Origin: Saccharomyces mikatae IFO 1815
Taxonomy: Eukaryota > Ascomycota > Saccharomycetes > Saccharomycetales > Saccharomycetaceae
Length of the DNA: 64,000 nucleotides
Reading direction: 5' to 3'
Assembly (NCBI RefSeq): GCF_947241705.1
Contig: NC_079261.1
Span: 434,001-498,000 of the forward strand
Shown one piece after another: positions 18,140 through 27,781 of the stretch; the stretch's first letter is position 1; every line of letters begins with the position of its first letter. The translations under genes were made by a program, and so were the position numbers. The notes under the pieces are model-generated. The model was not told where the DNA came from, searched no databases, and was given only the letters and a program-made list of their open reading frames with translations.

Positions 18140-18733
18140 ATAGTCCTCGTGTCCGTTGCTAAAACTTGGTAAATCGATAATAGAAGCTATAATATCAGAA
18201 CTTTGTATGTACGTTCTATTTTGTTTGTTTCAAACAGTACTATTGATGCTTGGCGGAAACTTGAAATCAAAACTCTTTGGGCAAGTCAAAAATCGTATTG
18301 CTACTTTTTCTCGATCTCGAGCTCTGTTCTATCTTTTCTTTTTCTGCCTTGCTCTTTTCTTTTTAACCTTTTTCGACGATAATTCGCGTTAGAGAATGTT
18401 GAGAATAAATACGAGCTGACGCGAAATAGCTGTGAGGCTGACATTCTTATAAAAAGTCGGTGATCTTTGTAATATGTGGCCTGTTGATACCTATGAGATA
18501 ACAATGTAATAGAAATAAACATATCTCTGCTTGAGGAGCTGCATTCCATAGTAATATGTTTACTTTTGATTTATATCTTACGCACACTATTCCTCCTTCT
18601 CCTAAACTTGTTTTTTTTGGGGGTTATGTGTTTAGTGAATGGTACAAAATAGTAAAATTTCTTACCTTAAAATATAGGATTTTGAGTTTTTCAAAGTTAT
18701 TACTAAACAGATTAGAGAACAGATCCTCTAGGA
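18140..18733. promoter_or_regulatory. Divergent RSR1 / YGR153W promoter
   Basis: A 594-bp divergent gap. Two CGCGAA cores lie on opposite strands (TTCGCG at 18383-18388 and CGCGAAA at 18420-18426), compatible with SBF/MBF control of G1 expression. T-rich tracts lie at about 18340-18370. I see no gene in it. Confidence 0.4.
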
Positions 18734-19384
18734 ATGTGTAAGCATAATCTGGCGAGAAATATTTGCAGTCATGAATGCGAAAGGGAAAGAGACTCATATT
18801 CTTTTCTCACTTCTCTGTCAGACATTCAGGATTTGAATATTAGTCAGGAACAAGATAATAGAGAGAGTATATATTATGAAGATAGTTCAGCGTTGGAAGG
18901 GTCTGAAATAAGTATACATTTGCTCCCCTTGGACCTAAATAGTACAGATGAGAATGAAAACGAAAATGAATACTTCAAGAGGAACATCCTGTTGCTAAGT
19001 GCAAAACGGAAGGAGGAAGCAAGACAAAAGAAGAAAATTTCAAAAAGGGTATCTCTTCTATCCGAAAACACAAAGAAAAAGCCTGTAGAATCAAGTTCTG
19101 ATTCGAGTAGAGATTATGATAATCAACTCAACTGGAAATATGAAGTGGCAGAATACGAGGAGCATGATGTAAAACTTTGTGGATGTCATAAATCGAGGAA
19201 AGCAAAGTGTTTTAAAGAACTGGAAATTGAATGTTTAGAAAAGGGAGATATAAAGAGAAGCCTTTTCTATAGAGGTATAAATGAATGGTGCAAGGAATAC
19301 GAAATCAATAAAACGAGAGAAGTCTGTGTCCCTTTGATACAAGAATTTTACCTACATGAGAATGGCAGCGACGATTTATTTTGA
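18734..19384 (+). CDS. YGR153W: YGR153W ortholog, unknown Cys/His-containing protein
   Basis: The product has 216 residues, the same length as the uncharacterised S. cerevisiae ORF at this locus. I recognise no domain. It opens with a compact Cys/His group (C2, H4, C11, H13, C15 in MCKHNLARNICSHEC). A polar middle follows, with the acidic run DENENENEY and a Lys/Arg-rich segment (KRKEEARQKKKISKR) that could be a nuclear signal. The C-terminal third has a second cluster, C149-x-C151-H152-x6-C159 and C167, then a folded-looking helical region (ECLEKGDIKRSLFYRGINEWCKEYE). The paired Cys/His groups suggest metal binding, but that is inference. Retention of an intact frame of equal length in a diverged species argues it is a real gene. 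Confidence 0.75.
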   Translation: MCKHNLARNICSHECERERDSYSFLTSLSDIQDLNISQEQDNRESIYYEDSSALEGSEISIHLLPLDLNSTDENENENEYFKRNILLLSAKRKEEARQKKKISKRVSLLSENTKKKPVESSSDSSRDYDNQLNWKYEVAEYEEHDVKLCGCHKSRKAKCFKELEIECLEKGDIKRSLFYRGINEWCKEYEINKTREVCVPLIQEFYLHENGSDDLF

Positions 19385-19424
19385 CGTATAGTCATACATA
19401 CGTGAAAATTGTGAAAATTATCTG

Positions 19425-20422
19425 TAACCTGGATATACCAGGTCCTAATGACATTATAGCAAACATATAGATAGTGCTATTATCTACTTTCATCCTGATG
19501 TGAAGCAGCTTAATATGATTAAAATCTGCAATAAATTGAACTCCCTATGATTCCGGTACATATCTACTGCCAGCAAATGAAGATATGTAAACTATCTTAA
19601 ATGACAAATCGCAAAACGTGCTACATGAACACGACATCAAATCATATAATCTGACATCCGCTGAAGTTAATGCCTGCCTCTAAAAAAAAAAATTTGACCA
19701 AATTTCCCTTTTGAATTACTCCTTTGAGTGCCTATAGTCGGTAACTAGTATATATTTCATCTTTTCTCAATTTATCAAGTATTTTTTTTACGTCATTTTC
19801 GTAGATCTTTGCATTATTTGTCAATCCAACTTTATAAACACAAACACCAAGCTAATACCTGAATGAACTCATTTCATGTTCTCATCGATCTAGTACATCA
19901 ACTTATAGGGAACTAAATATGTGACGTTGGTTACTTCGCTTTTACGAAATTCATGAAATATGTCGCTATTTAAAACTGATGATATCGCCTCCGTCGTTAT
20001 TGACAAGTCTCATTGCTTTAGAATCCCATATAATTGGCGTGATAAAATTAGTATGAAAATACTCTTGTTCGTTCAAATGGCATAACTCCTTTTGCCTTGA
20101 TGTGTCTTCTGCCCGGTCAAAGCCACTGTCCACAAATAACAATGCCGATTAGTTCTAACCTCGCTGGATTAATACCTTTGGCGCTTGTGAAGAATTTTTC
20201 TTCATCCTTTTCATAATATTCTAGACAAACAGATTCCCGTAGAGTGTATTTTCCAGTGAGACGCCATAGTGCCCTACCACATATTTTTTAATTTTTCTTA
20301 AAATGACTGGCAGGAATAGCTCTATACTTGAAACCACACCTTAGTGCTCCCATAAACACAGTGTCTTTGCTTTGCGATTAAAAAACAGAATGGCTCCCAG
20401 AAATCGTTTCTATTTAAGATAT
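19425..20422 (-). pseudogene. GTO1: GTO1 pseudogene (omega-class glutathione transferase)
   Basis: No long frame exists here, yet the minus strand shows ordered, frame-shifting matches to Gto1 (YGR154C) from end to end. Examples are SHSVF and GALRC-FKYRAI (start region, around the active-site Cys), EYYEKDEEKFFTSAKG, FVDSGFD-AEDTSR, WDSKAMRLVNNDGGDII, HEFRKSEVTNVTYLVP, VYKVGLTNNAKIYENDV (about 19790-19846), RQALTSADVRLYD (19644-19679) and DFNHIKLLHIRMKV (19485-19529), ending GPGISRL near 19425. The matches fall in all three frames, many in-frame stops interrupt them, and the ATG is ATA. The span of ~998 bp against ~1071 bp for the intact gene indicates net deletion. Position and strand, between YGR153W and CYS4, are exactly those of GTO1. 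The gene is dead and has been for some time. Confidence 0.93.
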
Positions 20423-20723
20423 AGTTATGTTTTTAAGCTAATGATTATTTTTACAACCCTTTCCTCTTAAAGTACTCTTTTTTGCAATGAGCAACATCAA
20501 GACGTCTTCACATGTGAATATAACTAGTCAGATAATCAAGGACACCCAAAGGTGCTTATTAATCGAGCACATTTTTCATCCGAGCTCGTGAACGGTAACT
20601 ATCAGAAGTGAAGTAGCAATTAGTAATATGCGCTCTCATTTCGCCGCTGATGCCACTTGGCAGCCATAACATTTTCTCTCAATGACACATTCCCCTATTA
20701 TCACTGGTTGATATGTGTAATGG

Positions 20724-20729
20724 CACGTG
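20724..20729. promoter_or_regulatory. Cbf1 E-box (CACGTG) upstream of CYS4
   Basis: CACGTG in the context gCACGTGac, 402 bp upstream of CYS4. Cbf1 with Met4/Met28 controls sulfur amino-acid genes through this core. Confidence 0.5.
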
Positions 20730-20926
20730 ACAGTCATGGCTTATCGATTAGAAGCCTCATTCTAAATATCTCAAATGGTGCTCTTCGTTTTCCAATCTTA
20801 TCACAACAAATCCAACTTCATCATAATGAAGATAATCAGTTTCTTCGTGACTGATATCTACCAGATTCGGCTAGGACAGTCGACACGGCATTACATTTTC
20901 ATCAATTTATTACCTACCACCTTCCT

Positions 20927-20935
20927 CCACAGTTT
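20927..20935 (-). promoter_or_regulatory. Met31/Met32 site upstream of CYS4
   Basis: CCACAGTTT, the reverse complement of AAACTGTGG, the core recognised by Met31 and Met32. It lies 196 bp upstream of the start codon. Confidence 0.5.
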
Positions 20936-21130
20936 TTTTACCGAAAGAAAAAGAAACCCACACCGAAAATTTTTTCTCCTAAAAGTTAAACTAATTACTA
21001 GGCACTTTGCCTGACTTGTATATATAAACGTGTTTACGCTTTGGTGGCCAAAATGAAGGCAGAATTCTAATATTTCTACTGCAATCCATCATTTACGAAA
21101 CATTTGAGCAAATAGCACGCAAGAAATAAA

Positions 21131-22654
21131 ATGACCAAATTTGAACAGCAAGCTGATTCAAGACACAATGTTATCGACTTGGTTGGTAACACCCCACTGA
21201 TTGCGCTAAAAAAATTGCCAAAGGCTTTGGGTATCAGGCCGCAGATTTATGCTAAATTGGAATTGTACAATCCAGGTGGTTCTATCAAAGATAGAATTGC
21301 TAAGTCTATGGTCGAAGAAGCTGAAGCTTCTGGTAGAATTCATCCCTCTAGATCTACCCTGATCGAACCTACTTCTGGTAACACTGGTATTGGTCTGGCT
21401 TTAATCGGTGCAGTCAAAGGTTACAGAACTATTATAACCTTGCCAGAGAAGATGTCCAACGAGAAAGTGTCTGTTCTAAAGGCTTTAGGTGCAGAAATAA
21501 TTAGAACTCCAACCGCTGCTGCTTGGGATTCACCAGAATCACACATCGGTGTTGCTAAGAAGTTGGAGAAGGAGATTCCTGGAGCTGTTATCTTAGATCA
21601 ATATAACAACATGATGAACCCAGAAGCTCATTATTTTGGTACTGGCCGTGAAATTCAAAAACAACTAGAAGACTTGGATCTTTTTGATAATCTGCGCGCT
21701 GTTGTTGCTGGTGCCGGAACTGGTGGCACCATTAGTGGTATTGCCAAATATTTGAAAGAACAAAATGAGAAGATTCAAATTGTTGGTGCTGATCCATTCG
21801 GGTCAATTTTAGCTCAACCTGAAAATTTGAACAAAACTGACATTACTGATTATAAAGTTGAAGGTATCGGGTACGATTTTGTCCCTCAAGTTTTGGACAG
21901 AAAGCTGATCGATGTTTGGTATAAGACCGACGACAAACCTTCATTCAAGTACGCCAGACAACTGATTTCTAACGAGGGTGTCTTGGTAGGTGGCTCCTCT
22001 GGTTCTGCCTTCACTGCAGTTGTCAAATACTGTGAAGATCACCCCGAACTGACTGAAGACGACGTAGTTGTTGCCGTTTTCCCAGATTCTATCAGGTCGT
22101 ATTTAACCAAGTTTGTTGATGACGAGTGGTTGAAGAAGAATGATTTGTGGGATGATGACGTGCTGACCCGTTTTGATACGTCAAAGCTGGAGGCTTCGAC
22201 AACCAAGTACGCTGATATCTTTGGTAATGCTACTGTAAAAGACCTGCATTTGAAACCTGTTGTTTCCGTCAAAGAGAACACTAAAATCAGTGATGTTATC
22301 AAGATTTTGAAAGACAACGGCTTTGACCAATTGCCTGTATTGACCGAAGATGGCAAGTTGTCTGGTTTGGTTACTCTATCTGAACTTCTAAAGAAATTAT
22401 CCATCAATAATACTACCAACGACAATACCATAAAGGGTAAGTACTTGGACTTCAAGAAGTTGAACAATTTCAACGATGTTTCTTCTTACAATGAGAACAA
22501 GTCAGGTAAGAAGAAGTTCATTGTGTTTGATGAAAACTCCAAGTTATCTGACTTAAATCGTTTCTTTGAAAAAAACTCATCCGCCGTAATTACCGATGGC
22601 TTAAAACCAATCCATATCGTTACCAAGATGGATTTACTGAGCTACTTAGTTTAA
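21131..22654 (+). CDS. CYS4: CYS4, cystathionine beta-synthase
   Basis: The product has 507 residues, the standard length of yeast CBS. It condenses serine and homocysteine to cystathionine in the cytosol, the first step of reverse transsulfuration to cysteine and glutathione. The PLP-binding lysine is K53 in NPGGSIKDRIA. The substrate loop is TSGNTG (81-86) and the phosphate-cradling Gly loop GAGTGGT (194-200). A linker leads to two C-terminal CBS motifs (about 370-430 with DVIKILKDNGFDQLPVL, and 455-507). There is no N-terminal haem domain, as normal in yeast. Codon bias is strong, so expression is high. The neighbouring glutathione transferase gene GTO1 has decayed while CYS4 is intact. 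Confidence 0.98.
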   Translation: MTKFEQQADSRHNVIDLVGNTPLIALKKLPKALGIRPQIYAKLELYNPGGSIKDRIAKSMVEEAEASGRIHPSRSTLIEPTSGNTGIGLALIGAVKGYRTIITLPEKMSNEKVSVLKALGAEIIRTPTAAAWDSPESHIGVAKKLEKEIPGAVILDQYNNMMNPEAHYFGTGREIQKQLEDLDLFDNLRAVVAGAGTGGTISGIAKYLKEQNEKIQIVGADPFGSILAQPENLNKTDITDYKVEGIGYDFVPQVLDRKLIDVWYKTDDKPSFKYARQLISNEGVLVGGSSGSAFTAVVKYCEDHPELTEDDVVVAVFPDSIRSYLTKFVDDEWLKKNDLWDDDVLTRFDTSKLEASTTKYADIFGNATVKDLHLKPVVSVKENTKISDVIKILKDNGFDQLPVLTEDGKLSGLVTLSELLKKLSINNTTNDNTIKGKYLDFKKLNNFNDVSSYNENKSGKKKFIVFDENSKLSDLNRFFEKNSSAVITDGLKPIHIVTKMDLLSYLV

Positions 22655-23112
22655 AAGAAGAATCCGCACTTTTCAAATAAAAATTAACACGCAAGCAACG
22701 CCCGAAATCATTCCTTTACTATTCACATGCACCGTTCTCTTTATATAAGTACGTAATTAAATAGCGCCCATACGAAGCAGCATTGTTCTATAACTCTTAC
22801 ATGTCCTTTATCTTACAAATCTCTTATAATCCTCCGAAGTTTAAATCCCTTACTCTTACCCGACTCTAAAGGAAAATATAAAAAAATCTACAACACGTTG
22901 AAAATGTCGGACAATAAAGTAGAATTTCAAAGTACTACAATGGCGCAGTATCTTGATAAATTCCACATTGATATTAACTCTTTTTGAGTTGTTCCTTCCG
23001 TCTGTAAAACCCACCAACAACACGTTGCATTGATTAAATTTTATTATTATATATAGGTATATTTAAAAAACTTACAACTGGAACAGACGAAAATCAGAGA
23101 AGAAGAAAATTG
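22655..23112 (+). promoter_or_regulatory. CYS4 3' region and PTI1 promoter
   Basis: A 458-bp tandem gap. A TATATAAGTACG stretch near 22743 may end CYS4. The motif CAACACGTTG occurs twice (22891-22900 and about 23018-23027). A 27-codon open frame at 22904-22987 is listed separately. A TATATATAGG element lies about 60 bp before PTI1. Confidence 0.4.
22904..22987 (+). CDS. Candidate 27-residue sORF upstream of PTI1
   Basis: ATG to TGA gives MSDNKVEFQSTTMAQYLDKF plus seven residues (HIDINSF). The A at -3 (gaaaATG) is a fair start context, and the residue mix is protein-like rather than the K/N/I/F noise of most intergenic frames here. It stops about 125 bp before the PTI1 ATG, so it could be a separate microprotein or an upstream ORF in a long PTI1 leader. 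I do not recognise it, and chance is a real alternative. Confidence 0.25.
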   Translation: MSDNKVEFQSTTMAQYLDKFHIDINSF

Positions 23113-24387
23113 ATGGCAGATCCCAGAAAAAGAACAGGTCGTCATTTCTTGACACCAGAGAACCTATCCTCTACATTACAAATCACAAAACTACCTCCAG
23201 AATGGAACCAAGATATAATCACTTCGGTCGTGGCCGGTTCTGGCCCAGTTATAGATATAAAGTCTAAGAATGACCCAAGAACTGGTAAACTTACCGGAGT
23301 ATTGTTCGATTATTTGACTAGTAAAGACTGTAAACGTGCTTGGGAAATTCTAAATAGAATTGAAAACTTTCCAGTAAAGATAGAGCAGATAATCCCACCG
23401 AATTATAAAGAACATCTTAAAGAAGCAGCTGATACAAATTCTCAAAAGAAAGTGTTACAGCTCAATAGAGATTCATACCCCTTCGAAGCAGGTTTAGAGT
23501 TGCCCTTCGAAATGGTCACTGAAGTTCCTATTCCTAGGCGACCACCGCCCCCACAGGTTGTAAATAATGCTAACCCTATTCCAAATAACACAAACATCCA
23601 GTTTCCGGACATACTAAGTAAAGCATCTAAACACCTGCCAAGTTTTCAAGATGGCTCGATTACCGCTCCAGACAAGATTTCACAAAACTTAAGTAAAATT
23701 CCACCATTGCAACTCATTGAAATAATATCAAATTTGAAAATACTATCAAACCAAGAGAATATTCAAAAATCACAGTTAGAAACGTTTTTGAATACCAATA
23801 GTGATATTACCGTATCTGTGACGCAAGCCCTGCTAGAAATGGGATTTATAGACTACAACGTGGTGACAAAAGTGTTGAAATCTCAAATTGGTGAGACCCC
23901 TTCAATGCTTTCAAGTAACAATACAAGTAATTCGAATACCCCTATTAGCGTAATCAAAAACAATACACCATTGCATGTTTCATCCAGTGATGTCAGTAAC
24001 AATCACAATAATATGCCCGTGAACATCGGTATGCCAATGACTATGTCGACACCGCCTTTTATTCCTCTACCTCCACAACAACAACCATTTAGCTTTGTGC
24101 CATCGGGGCCCTTCATGCCGCCAGCTCAAGGCCCTATGGGACAGCCCACACTGGTAAATCAACCGAACCAGATGAAGCAACAAAACGCAAGTTCTACGGA
24201 AGCACTTTCTAACCGCAATATAGGGAGTGACAGTGGCACCATTAATATGGCAAAACTGCAGTTGCTACCTGAAAATCAACAAGATATGATCAAACAGGTT
24301 CTTACTTTGACGCCTGTTCAGATCCAAAGTTTACCAAGTGACCAGCAACTTATGGTGGAAAACTTTAGAAAAGAATATATAATCTAA
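23113..24387 (+). CDS. PTI1: PTI1, cleavage/polyadenylation factor subunit
   Basis: I start at ATG 23113 (MADPRKRTGRHF), giving 424 residues, about the length of S. cerevisiae Pti1 (YGR156W). An RRM-like fold spans about residues 20-100 (TLQITKLPPEWNQDIITSVV; the RNP1 site is degenerate, GVLFDYLT). A hinge-like helical block around 185-260 (KIPPLQLIEIISNLKIL, VTQALLEMGFIDYNVV) follows, then a Pro/Gln/Met/Asn-rich linker, and finally the CSTF-type C-terminal domain (LPENQQDMIKQVLTLTPVQI). This is the CstF-64 architecture; Pti1 works in the CPF (APT) complex in pre-mRNA and snoRNA 3'-end formation. The linker is the most diverged part. Confidence 0.95.
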   Translation: MADPRKRTGRHFLTPENLSSTLQITKLPPEWNQDIITSVVAGSGPVIDIKSKNDPRTGKLTGVLFDYLTSKDCKRAWEILNRIENFPVKIEQIIPPNYKEHLKEAADTNSQKKVLQLNRDSYPFEAGLELPFEMVTEVPIPRRPPPPQVVNNANPIPNNTNIQFPDILSKASKHLPSFQDGSITAPDKISQNLSKIPPLQLIEIISNLKILSNQENIQKSQLETFLNTNSDITVSVTQALLEMGFIDYNVVTKVLKSQIGETPSMLSSNNTSNSNTPISVIKNNTPLHVSSSDVSNNHNNMPVNIGMPMTMSTPPFIPLPPQQQPFSFVPSGPFMPPAQGPMGQPTLVNQPNQMKQQNASSTEALSNRNIGSDSGTINMAKLQLLPENQQDMIKQVLTLTPVQIQSLPSDQQLMVENFRKEYII

Positions 24388-24988
24388 GTAATCTGACTCA
24401 CACAGTGTATCAAAAGAAAATACACCTATCTATACGGTCCTTGCATCTGTATCTCTTACCACTCAGGCCATTTCCACTACAAACACTAAATATTTCCCTT
24501 GCCTAATATATGATTTGCCTTGTCGTGAGTTGGTCAAGCCAGTTACACTCACTTTTCTCATGCCGCATCATCATTCACTATATTTTCACCCACGACTGTG
24601 GAAATCAACGGCGATGCCATAAACGGCAAACCTCAAAAAGGTGGATAAAGTGGATCTCCGACACATGTGAAATTATAAGTAGGCATATGAAAATACTAAT
24701 AATTTCGACTGTTTTCCTTCTAATTCTTTCGCATGCTATCAGTTTTTATCCAAGTTCAAGAATATAACTAAAATAGCAAAGTTTCTTACGGTGACTTTTT
24801 CCTATCTCTTTGATAAAAACCCTTCTTCTTTCGTGTTTATCCCCTTAATTATATACGTTAGTTCAACCTAACAAACTAGGAGCTTCATTACCAAGAACAG
24901 TCACAATCACCTACTAAGTGGACTCAAACACCTTATTTTTCTGTATCCTTAGTGATTTCCTTGTTTATAAAGCTTCTTTCTTCTGTAA
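24388..24988 (+). promoter_or_regulatory. CHO2 promoter region
   Basis: A 601-bp tandem gap between PTI1 and CHO2. It holds a perfect inositol/choline response element (listed separately) and pyrimidine-rich tracts towards the CHO2 start. A tiny frame at 24510-24767 is not convincing. Confidence 0.5.
24664..24673 (+). promoter_or_regulatory. Inositol/choline response element (UAS-INO) of CHO2
   Basis: CATGTGAAAT, an exact match to the Ino2/Ino4 binding consensus, 325 bp upstream of CHO2. It is the expected site for Opi1-sensitive repression by inositol and choline. Confidence 0.75.
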
Positions 24989-27598
24989 ATGTCCAGTTGT
25001 AAAACCACTGCTTCTGAAATGGTTGCTTCTATGGCAAAAGACAAGGCAACTGTTAACATCAAAGCTAAAACACGTTCAAGTAATGTGACTTTCGAGCCGC
25101 CTGTTACCCACGATATGGTCCGTTCGCTTTTTGATCCAACTCTAAAGAAATCATTGTTGGAAAAATGTATTGCACTAGCTATTATATCAAATTTTTTCAT
25201 TTGCTATTGGGTCTACCAAGGGTTTGGGTTACAATTTACCAAGTACTTTTTTCTTTTACAGTATTTGTTTTGGAGAATTGCTTATAATTTGGGTATTGGT
25301 TTTGTTCTGCATTATCAGTCGCATTATGAAACGTTAACGAATTGTGCTAAGAATCACGCAATTTTTAGTAATATACCACAAACTCAAGATGATGATTTGA
25401 ATTTCTCAACAAATTTTAATTCTTTTTCAGAAAGATTATGGAGTTATATCAGAAAGTTTTGTCAATATGAGATTAGGTCGAAAATGCCAAAGGAGTATGA
25501 CTTATTTCTTTATCCGGAAGAAATTAATGTTTGGCTAATTTTCCGTCAATTTGTTGATTTAATTTTAATGCAAGATTTTGTAACCTACATTATCTACGTT
25601 TACCTATCTATTCCATACAACTTGGTTCAAGTTTTTAACTGGAGATCTTTATTAGGTGTTATTCTGATTGTTTTTAATATATGGGTTAAACTGGATGCGC
25701 ACCGTGTGGTTAAGGATTATGCCTGGTACTGGGGTGATTTTTTCTTTTTAGAAGAATCTGAATTGATTTTTGACGGTGTTTTTAACATCTCTCCACATCC
25801 AATGTATTCTATTGGTTATTTGGGTTATTATGGTTTATCATTGATTTGTAATGATTATAAAGTTCTTTTGGTGTCTGTATTTGGTCACTATTCGCAATTT
25901 TTGTTCTTGAAATACGTTGAGAATCCTCATATTGAAAGAACATATGGTGATGGTAATGATTATGACTCTCAAGTGAATGGTAGAATTGACGATTTGATAT
26001 CAAAAGAAAATTACGACTATTCAAGACCTCTTATTAATATGGGCCTTTCCTTTAACAATTTTAACAGATTAAGATTCACTGATTACTATACAATTGGTAC
26101 CGTTATGGTAATTATGTTGGGAACAATCTTCAACGCCAAGGCTGTTAATTTAAATTACCTCTTTGTTGTCGTATTTATAACGAAACTGGTTTCATGGATG
26201 TTTATCTCTACTATATTGTATAAGCAATCCAGAACCAAATGGTTTACAAGACTGTTTTTGGAAAATGGTTACACACAGGTTTATTCATATGAACAGTGGC
26301 AATTCATTTACAATTATTATTTAGTGTTAACCTACACATTGATGATAATTTACACAGGGCTGCAAATTTGGAGTAACTTTTCCAACATAAACAACAGTCA
26401 ATTTATTTTTGGTGTAATTCTTGTGGCTTTACAAACATGGTGTGATAAAGAAACCAGGCTAGCCATTTCTGATTTTGGTTGGTTTTATGGTGATTTTTTC
26501 TTGAGCAACTACATCTCAACTAGAAAATTGACTTCTCAAGGCATCTACAGGTATTTGAACAACCCTGAAGCGGTATTAGGCGTTGTTGGAGTTTGGGGAA
26601 CCGTACTTATGACAAATTTTGCTGTCACAAATATTGTTCTGGCAGTTTTATGGACTTTAACAAACTTTATTCTTGTTAAATTCATTGAGGCACCTCATGT
26701 TAATAAAATATACGGGAAAACTGAACGAGTTAGCGGAGTTGGAAAAACTCTATTAGGTTTGAAACCTTTGAGACAAGTTTCAGATATTGTCAATAGAATA
26801 GAAAATATCATAGTTAAATCGCTAGTTCATGAAAGCAAGAATGCCAATAGGGAGACAGAAGTTTTGTCTAAGAAATGTCCGGAAGATAAGGAATGGAGCA
26901 CTTTGATTCAGGAAGCAATGGATAGCGTTGCGACGAGGCTAAGTCCCTACTGTGAATTAACAATTGAAAACGAACAGCTAGAAAAAGGGTTTGTCCTACC
27001 CGTGCCTGTGAGTTTGAACTGGAAAATGCCCATTGAACTTTATAACGAAGACGATTGGATTGGTTTGTACAAAGTGATTGACACAAGAGTTGATCGTGAA
27101 AGAACAAGAGTTGGCTCTGGTGGTCATTGGAGTGCGACTTGCAAAACTTCATATATGAATTATGGTTCAAGTCATAAAGAATCTGTAACAGAAATTAGTG
27201 TCACTGATAAATTTGTTCAAGGTAAAGTGACATTTGATACATCCTTGCTGTTTTTTGAAAGTGGCGTTTATGAGTTTAGATATCATTGTGGAAACTCTCA
27301 TAAGGTATTATTGATTTCTACGCCATTCGAAATCACATTGCCAGTATTAAATACGGAGACCCCTAAATTGTTTGAGAAAGATTTGGCTGAGTTTTTGACC
27401 AAAGTCAACGTCTTGAAGGAAGGTAAATTTTGTGCTTTAGGGAATCGGTTTTTTGGAATGGATTGCCTAAAGCAATTGATCAAAATCTCGATTGGCGTTG
27501 AACTCTCCTCTGAGTATATAAGGAGAGTTAACGGTGACATCCATGTCATTTCACATCGCGCTTGGGATATAAAGCAAACGCTTGATAGTCTTGCATGA
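24989..27598 (+). CDS. CHO2: CHO2 (PEM1), phosphatidylethanolamine N-methyltransferase
   Basis: The product has 869 residues, matching S. cerevisiae Cho2 (YGR157W). It carries out the first S-adenosylmethionine-dependent methylation of phosphatidylethanolamine in the ER; Opi3 does the later steps to phosphatidylcholine. The protein has two homologous membrane PEMT halves. The first carries WYWGDFFFLEESELIFDGVF and SPHPMYSIGYLGYYG (about 240-285); the second carries GWFYGDFFLSNYISTRKLTS and NNPEAVLGVVGVWG (about 490-535). Only the first keeps the HPM-type signature intact. Many hydrophobic spans surround each half, and a soluble C-terminal domain begins about 600. The upstream UAS-INO fits its phospholipid regulation. 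Confidence 0.97.
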   Translation: MSSCKTTASEMVASMAKDKATVNIKAKTRSSNVTFEPPVTHDMVRSLFDPTLKKSLLEKCIALAIISNFFICYWVYQGFGLQFTKYFFLLQYLFWRIAYNLGIGFVLHYQSHYETLTNCAKNHAIFSNIPQTQDDDLNFSTNFNSFSERLWSYIRKFCQYEIRSKMPKEYDLFLYPEEINVWLIFRQFVDLILMQDFVTYIIYVYLSIPYNLVQVFNWRSLLGVILIVFNIWVKLDAHRVVKDYAWYWGDFFFLEESELIFDGVFNISPHPMYSIGYLGYYGLSLICNDYKVLLVSVFGHYSQFLFLKYVENPHIERTYGDGNDYDSQVNGRIDDLISKENYDYSRPLINMGLSFNNFNRLRFTDYYTIGTVMVIMLGTIFNAKAVNLNYLFVVVFITKLVSWMFISTILYKQSRTKWFTRLFLENGYTQVYSYEQWQFIYNYYLVLTYTLMIIYTGLQIWSNFSNINNSQFIFGVILVALQTWCDKETRLAISDFGWFYGDFFLSNYISTRKLTSQGIYRYLNNPEAVLGVVGVWGTVLMTNFAVTNIVLAVLWTLTNFILVKFIEAPHVNKIYGKTERVSGVGKTLLGLKPLRQVSDIVNRIENIIVKSLVHESKNANRETEVLSKKCPEDKEWSTLIQEAMDSVATRLSPYCELTIENEQLEKGFVLPVPVSLNWKMPIELYNEDDWIGLYKVIDTRVDRERTRVGSGGHWSATCKTSYMNYGSSHKESVTEISVTDKFVQGKVTFDTSLLFFESGVYEFRYHCGNSHKVLLISTPFEITLPVLNTETPKLFEKDLAEFLTKVNVLKEGKFCALGNRFFGMDCLKQLIKISIGVELSSEYIRRVNGDIHVISHRAWDIKQTLDSLA

Positions 27599-27635
27599 GT
27601 GTTATTTAATATATGCACATCTATGGAGTGTATAT

Positions 27636-27638
<3 letters not shown>

Positions 27639-27669
<31 letters not shown>
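27639..27669 (+). terminator. (TA)15 run after CHO2
   Basis: About fifteen TA units starting 41 bp after the CHO2 stop. It is both a length-variable microsatellite and a strong TATATA-type 3'-end efficiency element. Confidence 0.5.
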
Positions 27670-27672
<3 letters not shown>

Positions 27673-27781
27673 TGCATAACGAACGGCACTATGAATTATG
27701 TCAATGATGTAAAATGCCTTTGTGCGTGTCTTGTACTACGAATCTCTCATAATCTTTCATTTGTCTTTACAGCTAAAATAA

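Larger units (their letters stand above)
20423..21130 (+). promoter_or_regulatory. CYS4 promoter region
   Basis: A 708-bp region that once served both GTO1 (minus strand) and CYS4. It retains a Cbf1 E-box and a Met31/32 site (listed separately) and a TATATATAAA-like TATA element at about 21017-21027, roughly 105 bp before the CYS4 ATG. Short open frames inside it are not convincing. Confidence 0.6.
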
